A DNA stretch of 64,000 nt from Pomphorhynchus laevis (lineage: Eukaryota > Acanthocephala > Palaeacanthocephala > Echinorhynchida > Pomphorhynchidae): contig WNNJ02002092.1 of NCBI GenBank assembly GCA_012934845.2, positions 1 through 64,000 on the forward strand, written 5' to 3'. Shown in pieces: positions 1-10,731 of the stretch (positions are counted from its first letter, which is position 1; each line of letters begins with the position of its first letter). Under the pieces are notes generated by a model, which saw only the letters and a program-made list of their open reading frames with translations, was not told the origin of the DNA and searched no databases. Made by a program: the position numbers and the translations under genes.

Positions 1-245
1 AGTCCGTGCTCGCCTTCTATAGCTTTATTTGTTGGTCACGTAGCATTTTGTTAACAAGATTACAAGATAAGATACAAAATTACGCTAATTTTGGAATAAA
101 ATAACATACAATAAAATAACATACAAGAGATTAATATACACAGAGGATAAATATTACAACTGACCGCTTTGGTGTTTACGAAAATATTAATCTAATATAC
201 ATACAACGAGGAGAATAAAATCACGAATCAAACGACTATATACAA

Positions 246-1643
246 ATGGGTCGAAAAAAAACAAAAGTCTCAAGTTTCCAACCATGTTGCGTCCAACACC
301 GATGATAGAGATGTTTCCAATGGATCTGAACAACAAGTCCTTTGCTCAAACAATGATTGTCACACGTGGGTAAGTATTTGGACTTCAGAATCCCAGGCAT
401 CTTGCCTTGCAGACAACGAATTCTACTGTGGCTACTGTTCGGCTAAGATGATAAATACGATGAAGAGTGAAATAGAGAGTCTCAAGACAAATATATTGAA
501 ACTATCTGGCAATGCAGCGATGTCCACACATGCCTCTTCGTATTGTAATAAGTCTCAACCTCGATGCCCAATTCTCCCGCATTCGATTGCCTCTAAGAAT
601 GCCAAATCTCCTATCTCTTCTACAGGTATTACTATACATCCTTCAATTTTGCCCAATCAATCAGCTCAATCTTCTGATGTTACTGTCATTGACCATTTGC
701 AACCCAGTATTTCTTTTGTCGTATCAGATAAATCACCTTACATTTCTACCCCTCATTGCGTTTCTACGTCATCATCAGATAATCCATTATCAGATAATCT
801 GAAGGAGCCGCAAATTGTATCGCAGCAAGATGGATTTTGTCAAGTTTATGATAAATCTACCGATACAGTGACGGAGCCGCAAATTGTTACAACTAATGTA
901 TGTTCACTCCCCGACACCCCACGTTCCGTCCTTCCTGTCTCGTTTCTCAATAACTTGCATCCATCAATAAAATCACCTCCACCAACCTCCACTATCCTTC
1001 CACTCATAACCTTTCCTCACATCGCTTGCCACCCTCTTTATTATCATTATCCTCTATGTCTCCCGTCGTCAAACCAAATCCCTCCAAATCATCAAGTGAC
1101 AGCTCTTCTATCGTGATCTCACCTACTCACGTCAGTCGTCCTCCTTTACAGAAGCGCTTTGCTTCTCGCGATCGTTGCGTCATTGTTACTAATATCACGC
1201 CTTCTAACTCCTTATCTCCACAAGCACGTCTGGACCACGATGTTTCCGCCTTCAGATCCATCCTCTCGTCTATTGTTCCTGCGGATAAACCATCCTTTTT
1301 CAAGGACATTTCTCCAGTCGCATTCATCCGTCTAAACAAATCTTCTCAATCTAATCCTTCCCAGCCCCCTCTCCTAAAAATTGTTTTCAAGCATTGCTCT
1401 CACGCGTCTTCTGTCCTCTCTCAACGATTCAAACTCATGTCATCTTCAACCACTCGAATTTTCCCCGATCGCGCCCCTTTCGAAATCGCTCAAATCTCTT
1501 CAGCCCGCATCGAAAAACGTCGTCGCGAGGAAAACGGCGAAACTTCACTCGCCATCCGAAACATAGACGGAAATTTTCAAATTGTCCACACCCGTCCAAA
1601 AATTCGATGGCGCTCCATCTCTCCTATGTGTCTTCTCCACTAG
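246..1643 (+). pseudogene. LINE-A copy 1 ORF1 (PHD finger + coiled coil + RNA-binding-like C-terminus), frameshifted
   Basis: ORF1 of CR1-like LINEs encodes an RNA-binding protein, and PHD fingers are known in CR1-family ORF1s. Here the finger is visible at about 330-445 (residues CSNNDCHTWVSIW, then CLADNEFYCGYC). A short lysine/glutamate/leucine coiled coil follows (MKSEIESLKTNILKL), then a serine/proline-rich linker. The conserved C-terminal domain runs from about 1130 (QKRFASRDRCVIVTNI) through LLKIVFKHCSHASSVLS to IEKRRREENGETSLAIRNI. The reading frame breaks in the eight-A run near 253-260 and again near 968-970, where one base is missing relative to 17569. The last block, 1026-1643, is open. 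The stop (TAG 1641-1643) lies 37 nt inside ORF2. Confidence 0.75.
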
Positions 1644-4495
1644 TCTCTTTCGCCACAGCACACGGTTTCCGCCTCGGTCTCCTCAACACTAGATCTATTC
1701 TCAATAAATCCGATCTTATTCTCAACCTATTCACCAAGCAATCCATCGATCTCTTCTGCCTCACCAAATCCTGGCACTCAGATTCCGACGACCTCTCCAT
1801 TCGCCGTCTGCTCTCTGCCGGTTGCTCCCTAGTCGAATCCGCCCGCCCCCTCAGCTCATGCCCTTCTAAATCCTCTAATCATGGCGGCATCGTCGCATTC
1901 GCGCGTCACCCAGCGTCTCTTCGCAAAATCAATCCCCCTTTCAGTCCTTGCTCTTTTGAATTGCTCATTTGTCGTTATTCTAACCCGATCACTCTAGATC
2001 TCGCCATTGTATACCGTCCTGGTTAATCAGCTCCTACAGCCTTATTTTTTACCGAACTCGCTGACCTCCTTTCTCATTGTTCTTTGTCCTCAATCCCTTC
2101 ACTCGTTCTAGGCGACTTCAATATCCGCCTAGACCGCCCCTCTTCCACAGATTTTATCCGCTTTATCAACATTCTATCCAACTACAATTACAAACTAATC
2201 TCCACTGCCCCCACACATATACTTGGCGGGGCACTCGACATCATCGCTGCCCCCGATCATTTTGCTGCCCACACCTCACTGTCCATCTCTGATCCTGGTC
2301 TATCCGATCACTTTCTTATCACCCTTGATCTCGCTCGCAACCACACCCCTCCTCACACACCTACAATCCTACGTCGCCCTTGGAGAAATCTTGACATTTC
2401 CCTTCTCCGCTCTGCCTTACTCAAATCGTCTCTATCATTACCCACAATAACATATTCATCTCCTCACGATCTCGCCTTTCTTTTCGACTCTGAACTCACA
2501 TCCACTCTCGATATTCTCTTGCCCTTCAAGTCTCACCCACACCGTCGCTTGCACCGTGCCCATGGTTTGACATCCAATGCCTACTCTCAAAGCGTCGACT
2601 CCGCCATGCTTTTCGAGTCTATCACCGCTCTCTCAGACGCGATTTCCGCTCGATCACTCCGTCTTTCCGTGATTCCTATCTTGCACTTCGCCGGTCTCAT
2701 CTCAACCTACTACGTACCAAATGCAACTCCTTCTGGCAGCATAAAATAATCACTTCATTCAACTCTAAGACTCTCTGGCATACTTTTAACTCAATCCTGG
2801 CTCGTTCCTCTACGCCTTGCAACATCAATGCTAATGATTATTCGTCATTTCTCCAGACTAAAGTATCCACGCTGCTCTCTCACACCCCGGTCTCCATCCT
2901 ATCCCACTCTGCCCAGTCTACTCTCATCTTTCCGGAACTCTTTCATCTTCTCCCTGTATCACCTACAGAAGTATCATCTGTCCTCATGTCCTTGCCCAAC
3001 AAAACCTCACCTGCCGATCCCCTGCCTACCCACATATTAAAATCTATATGCTCATCGATATCCCCATTTCTCACAACCTTGTTTAACTCGTCCATCCGTA
3101 GTTGTATCTTCCCTTCACACTGGAAATCCGCAATCGTTCGTCCCCTCCTTAAGAAACAAATGCTCGACCCCTCCCTTTTTTCTAGCTATCGCCCCATTTC
3201 ACTACTCCCTACTCTTTCTAAGCTCTTAGAACGCCTCATCTTAATACAAATCAACGCTTATCTCTCTTCATCCAATCTGTACCCTCCTTTCCAATCCGCT
3301 TTCCGCTCTAATCACTCGACAGAAATCGCATGCATAAAAGTGTACAACGACTTACTCATTTCTCGAGACAAGGCTCTATATAGTGTTCTCATCTCCCTCG
3401 ACCTCTCCTCCGCATTCGACATTGTCGACCACTCCGTCCTCCTTTCTCGCCTTCGTTATGATTACGGCTTTTCTTCCTCCTCCGTAGCTTGGTTCGCCTC
3501 ATATCTATCCGACCGTTCCTTTCGCGTCTGTTCTAATTCATCATCCTCCCATCCCTATTTTTTGCGGGGTTCCACAAGGTTCAGTCCTAGGTCCCTGCTT
3601 TTCTCTCTTTTGCTTGGCGATCTCTCTCCATTTATCAAACCTTACTCCTTTAACGTCATGCAATACGCCGATGACATTCTAATCTATGCTCATGCACCCG
3701 CAAATCGCATACACGACATCGCCATTTCTGCCTCCAACTGTCTCTCTTCTATCTACAAGCGTCTCTCCAATCTCCATCTCGTTCTAAACCCCGAAAAGTC
3801 CAAAATAATGTGGATCCTTCCCCGTAAACCAAGCATATCTCCTCCCATTGTATCTTTTGCCTCATCGATCATCCCCATAGTCCACAATCTCACTTTCTTA
3901 GGCTTCCATTTCGATGATCACCTTTCCCTTAAACCCTTCGTCCGTGACAAGGTCCGCTCGTCTAACTTAATTCTTCGTGACATCCGCCGTATCCGCCCCC
4001 TTATCGACTTCCGTTCTTGTATGTCTCTTCTTTCATCGCTTCTTTTCCCTAAAATCGATTACTGCCTTAGCCTTTTCGCCAATTCTCCAAAATCCATCAT
4101 CCTACCCCTACAACGAATAATCAACACCGCCGTTCGAGTGCTCTTTCGCCTCCGTCGCTTCGACCACACATCCACATATTTTGCCCAACTCTCCTGGCCC
4201 ACCATCCACATCCGCATCAAACTCCGCCTTCTTCTCATTACTTTTCGTCTCATCGCTGTCGGCTCCCATCGTTCATCAACCTTCCTTTCTTAGACGATAC
4301 TCGCCCTACCTTGCTATCGCTTCGTTCCTGTCATACCCTCTTACTCCACGTTCCTAATTACTCCAACAACTACGGTCTCCGATCCTTCCTCGTCGCCGCC
4401 TCACTCGCCTGGAATCAACTCCCTCTCGACGTCCGTTGCGCTCCCTCTTTTATCACATTCAAACACCTTCTCCGTTCACACCTTCTCGACGCCTG
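1607..4495 (+). pseudogene. LINE-A copy 1 ORF2 (APE-type endonuclease + reverse transcriptase)
   Basis: ORF2 starts at ATG 1607 within ORF1. Endonuclease motifs: ESWH-like KSWHSDSDD near 1770, GDFNIRL at 2112, ILGGALDII near 2220 and LSDHFL near 2300. Reverse transcriptase motifs: YRPISLLPTLSKLLERL near 3190, SLDLSSAFDIVDHS near 3400, GVPQGSVLGPLLF near 3570 and QYADD with the catalytic YADD at 3664-3675. The C-terminal region ends with LAWNQLPLDVR and a stop at 4493-4495. Breaks: TAA at 2024-2026 between the two endonuclease halves, one lost base near 2568, and a pair of small deletions around 3545-3597 that together restore frame. Codon 2737-2739 is CAG, while two sister copies carry TAG there. 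Confidence 0.85.
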
Positions 4496-4528
4496 ATTCA
4501 CAGTTTTGTTTTTGTTGTGGTCATGTAA

Positions 4529-4544
4529 GCGTGCGCTGGCACGC
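4529..4544 (+). other. LINE-A 3' hairpin
   Basis: The 3' UTR contains GCGTGCGCTGGCACGC, a 6-bp perfect stem with loop GCTG. It is followed by ATTTGCCACGTTAAAATAAATC and the tail. The same element closes seven other copies in the window. In LINEs such a 3' structure is usually what the reverse transcriptase recognises to prime; that role is inferred here. Confidence 0.75.
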
Positions 4545-4584
4545 ATTTGCCACGTTAAAATAAATCTTTTTTTTTTGTATTGAA

Positions 4585-5604
4585 AACACTCACTTAGCAT
4601 TCGCTGATAATCTTAAAATTTTCACTACTATACGAGATATTAATGACTATAAATCTTTATATGCAGACTTGGATCGAGTTCATGATTGGTGGCGCTCTAC
4701 TGGTTTATATCTTAACGTTGATAAGTTTATACTTATGAGGATGTGTAAAAATCCAGTAATTTTACATATCATATCGGCGATGTTCTTCTCACTAAACTAT
4801 CACATCATAGGGATTTAGGAATTATCGTGCAGGCATCATTAAAAACTAAACTTAATAGTGAAAGAGCAATAAAAAGCGCTACTCGTGCTCTATATATTGT
4901 AAAGAACTCATTCCTTAAGATTACCACTAATGTCTTTAGAAATTTGTTTAACACGTTGGTTCGTCCGCATTTAGAGTATGCAATTCAGGCTTCTTTCCCG
5001 GTCACCAAACAAGAAAGGACAGCTATTGAGTCAGTCCTAAGGCGAGGTTCTCGTTTATGTTTTGAATGCGAGTTTGGATTATGCATCTCGATTAGATTTG
5101 GTAAGAATTCAACCGATGTCATCACGCTTTTTGTTTCTTGACTTGGATTATGCATCTCGATTAGATTTGCTAAGAATTCAACCGATGTCATCACGCTTTT
5201 TGTTTCTTGACTTGATGGGAATGTATGCGCTTGTACACCGGTTGGACAGTTATTTGAATTGTTCGATCACATTACGTTCATCGAATTTGAGAGGTCACAG
5301 CAAAGCTGTATATAAAACAAGGCATGATAGGGATCCACAATGCTGGAGACTCGCACAGGGTACTTAATATGTGGAATTCTTTGCCTGAGGAAATTGCTTC
5401 CGCCCGGAGTTTGCATTTGTTCAAAAAATTATTAAAGACATGGATCATCAAGAAGACGAGAAACGATTTATGTACATATTTGCAGTGATTTCTTCCTTTT
5501 TGCTTGTTGATATATTTTTCTTCGTTTCTTATTTTTTAGTTTCATTTTCTTTTTTTCAAACTGTGATCAGACAAAATATCCTTATGGCTAAGCCTTGTAG
5601 GAAT
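4585..5604 (+). mobile_element. LINE-C copy 1, CR1-like LINE 3' half
   Basis: A 5'-truncated CR1-like element that begins inside the RT. LAFADNLKIF at about 4590 matches the FADD motif region with the second Asp changed to Asn. It continues with WWRSTGLYLNVDKF, then LVRPHLEYAIQASFPVTKQER (4955-5015), and ends with NMWNSLPEEIASARSLHLFKK near 5369-5430, a typical CR1 C-terminus. The 3' UTR ends around 5604 in an AAT-rich tail. A 69-bp (23-codon) direct duplication lies at 5076-5213. Several frame breaks make it non-coding. The LINE-A tail abuts its 5' end. Confidence 0.8.
5076..5213 (+). repeat. 69-bp in-frame tandem duplication inside LINE-C copy 1
   Basis: The block starting GGATTATGCATCTCG at 5076 recurs at 5145 with one change (GGTAAG versus GCTAAG). 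The unit is 69 bp, so the open frame through it repeats the 23 residues that begin LDYASRLDL. Confidence 0.85.
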
Positions 5605-6870
5605 AATAATATTAGCCAGTTGCTTGATAAATTCTTTACTCTTGGTCCTGATGATATATCTACATTTCTATTCAAAACCTTATCAAACTACTTGGCCCCT
5701 TTGCTTGTCGATATTTTTCGGAATAGTCTTATCACTGGACGTGTGCCCGACTTGTGGAAATCTGCGATTATTGTTCCTGTTCCAAAAAAACCATTCCGAC
5801 TTGTGGTGATTATAGACCAATAAGCCTGACGAGTTCGATTCGTGAAGTCCTTGAAAGATTAGTCGCTCGTAGAATTTGAAGCTACTTAAACACTCATGCA
5901 GTCATAACGTCTTCTCAGTACGGATTCCGACACGGTAGACATGGCTGTCTAATTTACTAACTGCTCTCGAAATGTGGACTGAGGCACTTTGTTTTGGCAA
6001 TTCAATTGATGTAATTTTTATTGACTTTTCGAGAGTCTTCGATCGAGTTCCGCATGAAAGTTCGCTTAGCTTGTTGTCTCATTATGGAGTTTCTTCGTTG
6101 CTGTGTAGGTGGATCGGCGATTTTCTCCATATTAGATTTTTTAAAGTTAGAGTGAAAAGCCATTTATCATCATCCAAACGTGTAAATTGTGGAATTCCGC
6201 AGGGTATTGTACTCGGTCCTCTTTTCTTTATTGCTTACCTTAATGACTTGTTGTTAATAATCCAGAACCCGTGCTTGGCTTTTGCGGATGACCTCGAACT
6301 TTGGTCTGTTAATATCAGTGATACGTATGGTCGGTCCCTACAGAACGACCTTGATCAAATACACAAATGGAGTGTAGCTATGGGTATGATACTGAACTTT
6401 GATAAATGTGTTCATATGAAGCTAGGAAAAAGTAATCATGATCGTGAATTTCGATTAGGGGTTCATACACTCGAAGTTGTATCTGAGTGTAGGGATTTGG
6501 GTATAATTTTGCGCAGGACATTGAAAACTTGCTCAAATACTGACTTTATTCATAGTAATGCAATGAAAGCTATGTATTGCATTAAAAATCCGTTTGCAAG
6601 GATACGCCCATTAAGTTTTAAGAGACTATATTGAGCGTTGGTTCGTTCATACATTGAATATTGTATCCAAGCGTTATTTCCATCTACTAAGGCAGAAATC
6701 GCGAAACTTGAGTCAGTGTTTCGAAGAGGCTCTAAATTGTGTTTCCAACTTGCGTATTCATAGACCGCTTCGCTTTCTTACAACTGTTTTCAATGCGTCA
6801 AAGGTTGATTTACCTAGACCTCATTGCGACGTGGTAGACGGTTCATTCCACATAAGAATTTCCTTCTCAC
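5605..6870 (+). mobile_element. LINE-C copy 2, CR1-like LINE reverse transcriptase
   Basis: A CR1-like RT fragment. It begins in the pre-RT region (LGPDDISTFLFKTLSNYLAPLL near 5640) and continues through WKSAIIVPVPKK near 5755, PISLTSSIREVLERL near 5820, IDFSRVFDRVPHE near 6020, GIPQGIVLGPLFFIAYLNDL near 6190, and AFADDLELW with FADD at 6281-6292. It ends with LVRSYIEYCIQALFPSTKAEI near 6640-6700. The longest open block is 5972-6634. Stops and a frame change near 5810-5975 and at 6632 break it. It lacks both the 5' half and the 3' end and meets the opposite-strand LINE-D near 6900. Confidence 0.85.
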
Positions 6871-6912
6871 TATGTGGAGATTAGTTTTTGGGCCGCTTCT
6901 TTTCACCCTTCT

Positions 6913-7863
6913 TCAACCATACTCCGGGCCTATGTCATTTAGTATATTACATACTGTACGTAAATCTCGAATACGGCCAACGAAGTTTGCATCGTCCGCG
7001 AACCACCGCTGTTTGACGTCAGGAACTGCTTTCCGAATTTCCATAATAAGAGGCATCGATGCCATAGCAAAGCCGGCCTTCGCGAAGGGATCGCCTTGTG
7101 TGAAACCTTCAGTGCTGTAAGTACTGTCGCCTCCGAGTACAAGTTGAGAGGGTGAGGTATATAGGTTTTTGAGAACAGTAGCCATCGATGGAGCAATAAA
7201 TTTCATGTTATGCAAGGCGGCAATCCGATTCATGGAATTAAACGCGTTCTTGGCGTCTATTTCTAATATGCATCTATCGTGTCCCTTCTCGAATTCCTCT
7301 CGCGGCGAATGAATTGCAAATTCAATACCCCCGCGTTGGCATGCACATAATTGTTCGTTACCTGCCACATCATGAAGATCCGGCCTTATCTTGCATAATA
7401 TCGTTTTAGAGATTATACGTCTCGCAACATCGCAAACGCCAATGGGTCTAATCCCACCATTTTTTTTGCTCAGAGCGATAAGCTTACCTGCGGTAAATGC
7501 TTCCAGAGCTTCGGGATATATATCTTCAGTTGCTAATCTTATCCCGAAATCTGCAAGTGATCTTGCTAAAGTTTGAGAATGAACTCCAAAACGACTCAGA
7601 AGTTGAATCCACATGGTAGAGTCTAATCCGGATAGACCGGCCCCACCTTTCGTTCTTCTAGCTGCGCGCATAATATCCGTCGCTTCGATATCGCTAAATT
7701 CAACTGGGTAATGAGGTTGTGTATTTGGAAGATGATGCTGTAAGAGTACTTTTTGATCAGGAATCTTTGCAGCTGGGTGTAGATCCTGCAGAATTTCTCT
7801 GACATATCTTCCATTAAATAAAGAGGCCGGCTTTAGGACAGCAGATGAAAACGTTTCTTTCAA
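6913..7863 (-). pseudogene. LINE-D copy 1 reverse transcriptase domain
   Basis: 317 codons are open on the minus strand. Motifs in order: GLSGLDSTMWIQLLSRFG near 7620, LIALSKKNGGIRPIGVCDVARRI near 7470-7400, LCACQRGGIEFAIHS near 7340, LEIDAKNAFNSMNRIAALHNM near 7250-7200, STEGFTQGDPFAKAGFAMA near 7100-7050, and QRWFADDANFVG with FADD encoded at 7002-6991. This is the RT type found with a C-terminal PD-(D/E)XK nuclease in cnidarian and arthropod LINEs. The frame is open but stops at GPEYG, before the thumb and nuclease, so it is a fragment. It is separated from the N-terminal block by a short stop-containing gap at 7864-7890. Confidence 0.8.
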
Positions 7864-7890
7864 GACAACTCTACTAGCATGTACTTTACT

Positions 7891-8547
7891 TCAACTTAAT
7901 AAACGACAGTAGGCTTTTTTCCAATCTTCATGGGGGATTTTCGTTACTCTTTGAGCTAATTTCGACTGTAAATACTGGGATTCTTCAAATAATTCTCTGA
8001 ATTTTTTTTCGTGCCAAAGTTGCAACCTCCGTTGTAAAGCCTTGCGTGTTACTGAAACTTTGCTTGAGTTCACGGATTGAAGAATAAGCTGACAAAACGC
8101 GACTGTCGTCTTGAGTGCAGATTTTTCATCTGCAGCTTTATTCGCCACACTGTCGTAAAACGAAGCTAATATATTCACGAACGTGTTGCTTGCCGAGCAT
8201 TGAGGTAGGTGAAATAGATTTGGTCTCCATTGCAGTACCGTTTGATAAATATTGGTCGGATTGTAAAATGAAGCATTATCGTGTATGATGCTTACATTGA
8301 TGGGCATCCAGATAGAGTTTACCTCAATAGTGGCTCGGTCACTTCTTGTCAGAACTTGCTCATCAAAATGTGTTACTTGACCCTCTTGTGATGGAGTGAT
8401 GGAGTCGTACCGTTTATTAGAGCAGTTTGGTGCCCTGCAGTTTGTGCAAGAACGTTTTGCCTTGGCACATTTGCATCCCTTGCACTTGACCGTCTGCCCG
8501 TTACACGTGCAACAAAAGATTACGTTCGAGGGTTTTCCCTTAGTCAT
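7891..8547 (-). pseudogene. LINE-D copy 1 N-terminal protein with CXC-type cysteine domain
   Basis: 219 codons from ATG at 8547. After a short lysine-rich start it shows FCCTCNGQTVKCKGCKCAKA, then KRSCTNCRAPNCSN. This is a dense cysteine pattern like the CXC (tesmin/TSO1-like) fold that binds DNA through zinc. The rest is helical, with no recognised enzyme. It ends with WKKAYCRLLS shortly upstream of the RT frame, so both were probably one protein originally. The start is chosen because three paralogous 5' ends (here, 14894 and about 29812) all begin a few residues before the Cys cluster. Binding to a specific genomic target is inferred by analogy with R2-type elements. Confidence 0.7.
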
Positions 8548-8666
8548 TGACTAACAGCTTCAACTGCGCACCCCGGGAAATGCCCTGGGCGTACGGCTTC
8601 GTTGTAGTTATAATTGTAAGTAGTTACTGACTGTATGTATGTTAGATTATAAGAGTGCTGCTTGCT

Positions 8667-8694
8667 GTATTTACTTTAGATTGTATGTTATTTA
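8667..8694 (-). promoter_or_regulatory. Shared LINE 5' box upstream of LINE-D
   Basis: Read on the minus strand it contains ACAATCTAAAGTAAATACAG, 120 bp upstream of the LINE-D start. The same box stands upstream of LINE-A (9274), LINE-B (13901-13920) and LINE-G (54904). A promoter or transcript-start role is inferred. Confidence 0.45.
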
Positions 8695-8735
8695 TCTCAA
8701 ACTTTATTTTAAGGTAAAATAAAACTTTATTTTGT

Positions 8736-9118
8736 TGATACGACATTATTATTTTCTGCTAATTTTCAAGCAAGTTTAATATTTTTTCATTTTTATAATA
8801 ATGAATAATAAATCAACAAAAAATTATTAAAATAGTAAATAAAATACATTTAAAATGTTAAATTTACAATATACAAATCAACAAAAAATATTATTAAAAC
8901 TAAATTTAAACAATTAACCTAAAGATTTTATGGGTAAATAATAAACAATATGCTCTGTATTAGAATAAGGTACACCAGATAATCAAATGTCATTAGAGAA
9001 AAATCTTCATTAGCTTGTATTTGGCCTCGCTGATATGTTGGGTCGAAGAATAGGGCCGAAACCTGATAGCGTATCAGTTCCTCCTGGTGACCTCTAATAC
9101 TTATTCTAATACATCGTA
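8736..9118 (+). repeat. Repeat X copy (PLE 3' end)
   Basis: Contains the conserved core 8930-9118 (GTATTAGAATAAGG ... TGTTGGGTCGAAG ... GGCCGAAACCTGATAGC ... CTAATACTTATTCTAATAC). Sequence just before the core (8880-8935) aligns with the end of the PLE coding region at 49415-49485, including TTTATGG followed by an AATAATAAA stop region. AT-rich flank to 8736. Confidence 0.6.
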
Positions 9119-9121
9119 TGC

Positions 9122-9198
9122 TATTTTTGTTGTTGTTGTGGTCATGTAAGTGTGCGCCGGCACGCATTTGCCACGTAAAAATATATCTTTTTTATTCC
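9122..9198 (+). mobile_element. Solo LINE-A 3' tail
   Basis: Only the last ~75 bp of LINE-A: a TTG-rich stretch, GTGGTCATGTAAG, the hairpin GTGTGCGCCGGCACGC at 9150-9165 (one G-U pair) and ATTTGCCACGT with a T-rich end. It is an extreme 5' truncation next to repeat X. Confidence 0.7.
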
Positions 9199-9270
9199 TA
9201 AAAAGAGCTGGATAAATAATTAACATACAAGAGTAAAGAAAGCAAAGAATAAAAAAATTAAACAGCTTAA

Positions 9271-9293
9271 ACACACAATCTAAAGTAAATACA
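9271..9293 (+). promoter_or_regulatory. Shared LINE 5' box upstream of LINE-A copy 2
   Basis: ACACAATCTAAAGTAAATAC directly precedes the 16-bp tandem array. The same box stands upstream of LINE-D, LINE-B and LINE-G in sense orientation. The regulatory role is inferred. Confidence 0.45.
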
Positions 9294-9672
9294 ATCAATC
9301 CAGTTCTAGATCAATCCAGTTCCAAATCAATCCAGTTCCAGATCAATCCAGTTCCAGATCAATCCAGTTCCAGATCAATCCAGTTCCAGATCAATCCAGT
9401 TCCAGATCAATCCAGTTCCAGATCAATCCAGTTCCAGATCAATCCAGTTCCAAATCAATCCAGTTCCAGATCAATCCAGTTCCAGATCAATCCAGTTCCA
9501 GATCAATCCAGTTCCAGATCAATCCAGTTCCAGATCAATCCAGTTCCAGATCAATCCAGTTCCAGATCAATCCAGTTCCAGATCAATCCAGTTCCAGATC
9601 AATCCAGTTCCAGATCAATCCAGTTCCAGATCAATCCAGTTCCAGATCAATCCAGTTCCAGATCAATCCAGC
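9293..9672 (+). repeat. 16-bp tandem array in the LINE-A 5' UTR
   Basis: About 23-24 copies of GATCAATCCAGTTCCA in near-perfect register, with rare C/T and G/A changes. The array ends 33 bp before the ORF1 ATG at 9705. Tandem 5' monomers that act as promoters are known from mouse L1, so a promoter role is plausible. The core CAGTTCCAGAT also occurs in the 20-bp array upstream of LINE-F. Confidence 0.9.
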
Positions 9673-9704
9673 AAATTTAACAGTTTTAACGCACAAGGAC
9701 GTCA

Positions 9705-10731
9705 ATGGGAGGACGAAAGAAGACAGCTACGACCGACACCAACTGTGCTCAACTACAAGTGCAGTGCTCGATACACGAATGCAGTGTCTGGACTACAATC
9801 GTATGCGACAACAGCAAGTTCTAAGAAGACTTTATATGCGGCTTTTGTGCCAACAAACTCATACTCGTCCTCTCCCATAAGAACATATCAACCTTCAACG
9901 TGTCCACTCAAACCACTCCAGTCGTTTCTGATATCCTTTGTCAACCCACTGATCCTGTCATCACATGCACCTTTAATCCCTTGTCTTCACTTCCCTACAC
10001 CCCCTTGTATCTTCCCTTCTGGCTCGTTTCTCAATAACCTACATCCCTCAATCAAAATAACCTCCACCGACCTCCACAATCCTTCAACTCATAACTTTTC
10101 CACGCATCGCTCACCACCCTCCCTATTATCCACATCCTCTTTGTCTTCCGCTGTTAAACCTACTCCCTTGATATCATCAACTGCCAGCTCTCCTATCGTG
10201 ATCTCTCCAACTCACTTTACTCGTCCTCCTTTACAAAAACGCTTTTATTCTTGGGATCATTGCGGCATCGTCACTAATATAACTACTTCCACCTCTTTGT
10301 CTCCACAAGTACGTCTCGACCACGATGTTTCCGCATTCAGATCTATCCTCTCGTCTCTTGTTCCTGCGGATAAACCATCCTTTTTCAACAACATCTCTCC
10401 TGTCGCATTCATCCGCCTAAATAAATCTTCTCAATCTAATCCTTCCCAGCCCCCTCTCCTAAAAGTTGTTTTCAAGCATTGCTCTCACGCGTCTTCTGTC
10501 CTCTCCCAACGATTCAAACTCATGTCCTCCTCAGCAACTCGCATTTTCCCCGATCGCATCCCTCCGAAATCTTTTAACTCTCATCTGCCGCATCGAAAAA
10601 CGCTGTCGCGAGGAAAACGGCGAAACATCTCTCTATCTGAAACATAGACGGAAATTTTCAAGTTGTCCACACTCGCCCAAAAATTCGATGGCTCTCCATC
10701 TCCACTATGTGTCCTCTACGCTAGACCCTTT
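9705..10731 (+). pseudogene. LINE-A copy 2 ORF1 (PHD finger protein)
   Basis: ATG 9705 starts MGGRKKTATTDTN, followed by the PHD-like CSIHECSVWTTIVCD ... CGFCANK. A stop and frame changes follow in the N-terminal third. From about 9900 the serine/threonine/proline linker and the conserved C-terminal domain are readable (LQKRFYSWDHCGIVTNI near 10230, HDVSAFRSILSSLVPADKP near 10320, LLKVVFKHCSHASSVLS near 10460). The ORF1 end (KIRWLSISTMCPLR, stop near 10731) overlaps the ORF2 ATG at 10688, as in the sister copies. Confidence 0.7.

Larger units (their letters stand above)
1..4577 (+). mobile_element. LINE-A copy 1, chimeric CR1/L2-like LINE (5' part from LINE-B)
   Basis: A near full-length non-LTR retrotransposon. 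Its parts in order are a 5' leader (1-245), ORF1 with a PHD-type finger (246-1643), ORF2 with endonuclease and reverse transcriptase (1607-4495), a 3' hairpin (4529-4544) and an A/T-rich tail (to about 4577). From about 903 onward it is near-identical to the copy at 17497-20890. Positions 240 to about 780 instead match the minus-strand LINE-B at 13205-13735, so the copy joins two families inside ORF1. ORF2 is interrupted: an in-frame TAA lies at 2024-2026 and a one-base loss in the run before CATGG at about 2568. The 3' tail abuts a CR1-like RT fragment. Family assignment rests on the RT motifs and on ORF1/ORF2 architecture and is firm at the CR1/L2 superfamily level only. Confidence 0.9.
6905..8735 (-). 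mobile_element. LINE-D copy 1, RLE-class LINE with N-terminal CXC domain (5' part and RT)
   Basis: Minus-strand LINE of the group whose proteins carry a C-terminal restriction-like endonuclease (R2/NeSL-like superfamily). Two open blocks remain: 8547-7891 (N-terminal protein with a cysteine-rich domain) and 7863-6913 (reverse transcriptase). The 5' leader runs to about 8735. The element is cut after the RT FADD region, where it meets LINE-C, so its endonuclease is missing. The C-terminal half of a probable relative is at 31150-32210. The clade name is uncertain; the RT and Cys patterns are clear. Confidence 0.8.

Noticed and set aside
9293-9672. CRISPR-like array
   Set aside because: Units are contiguous with no spacers, and the sequence is eukaryotic.
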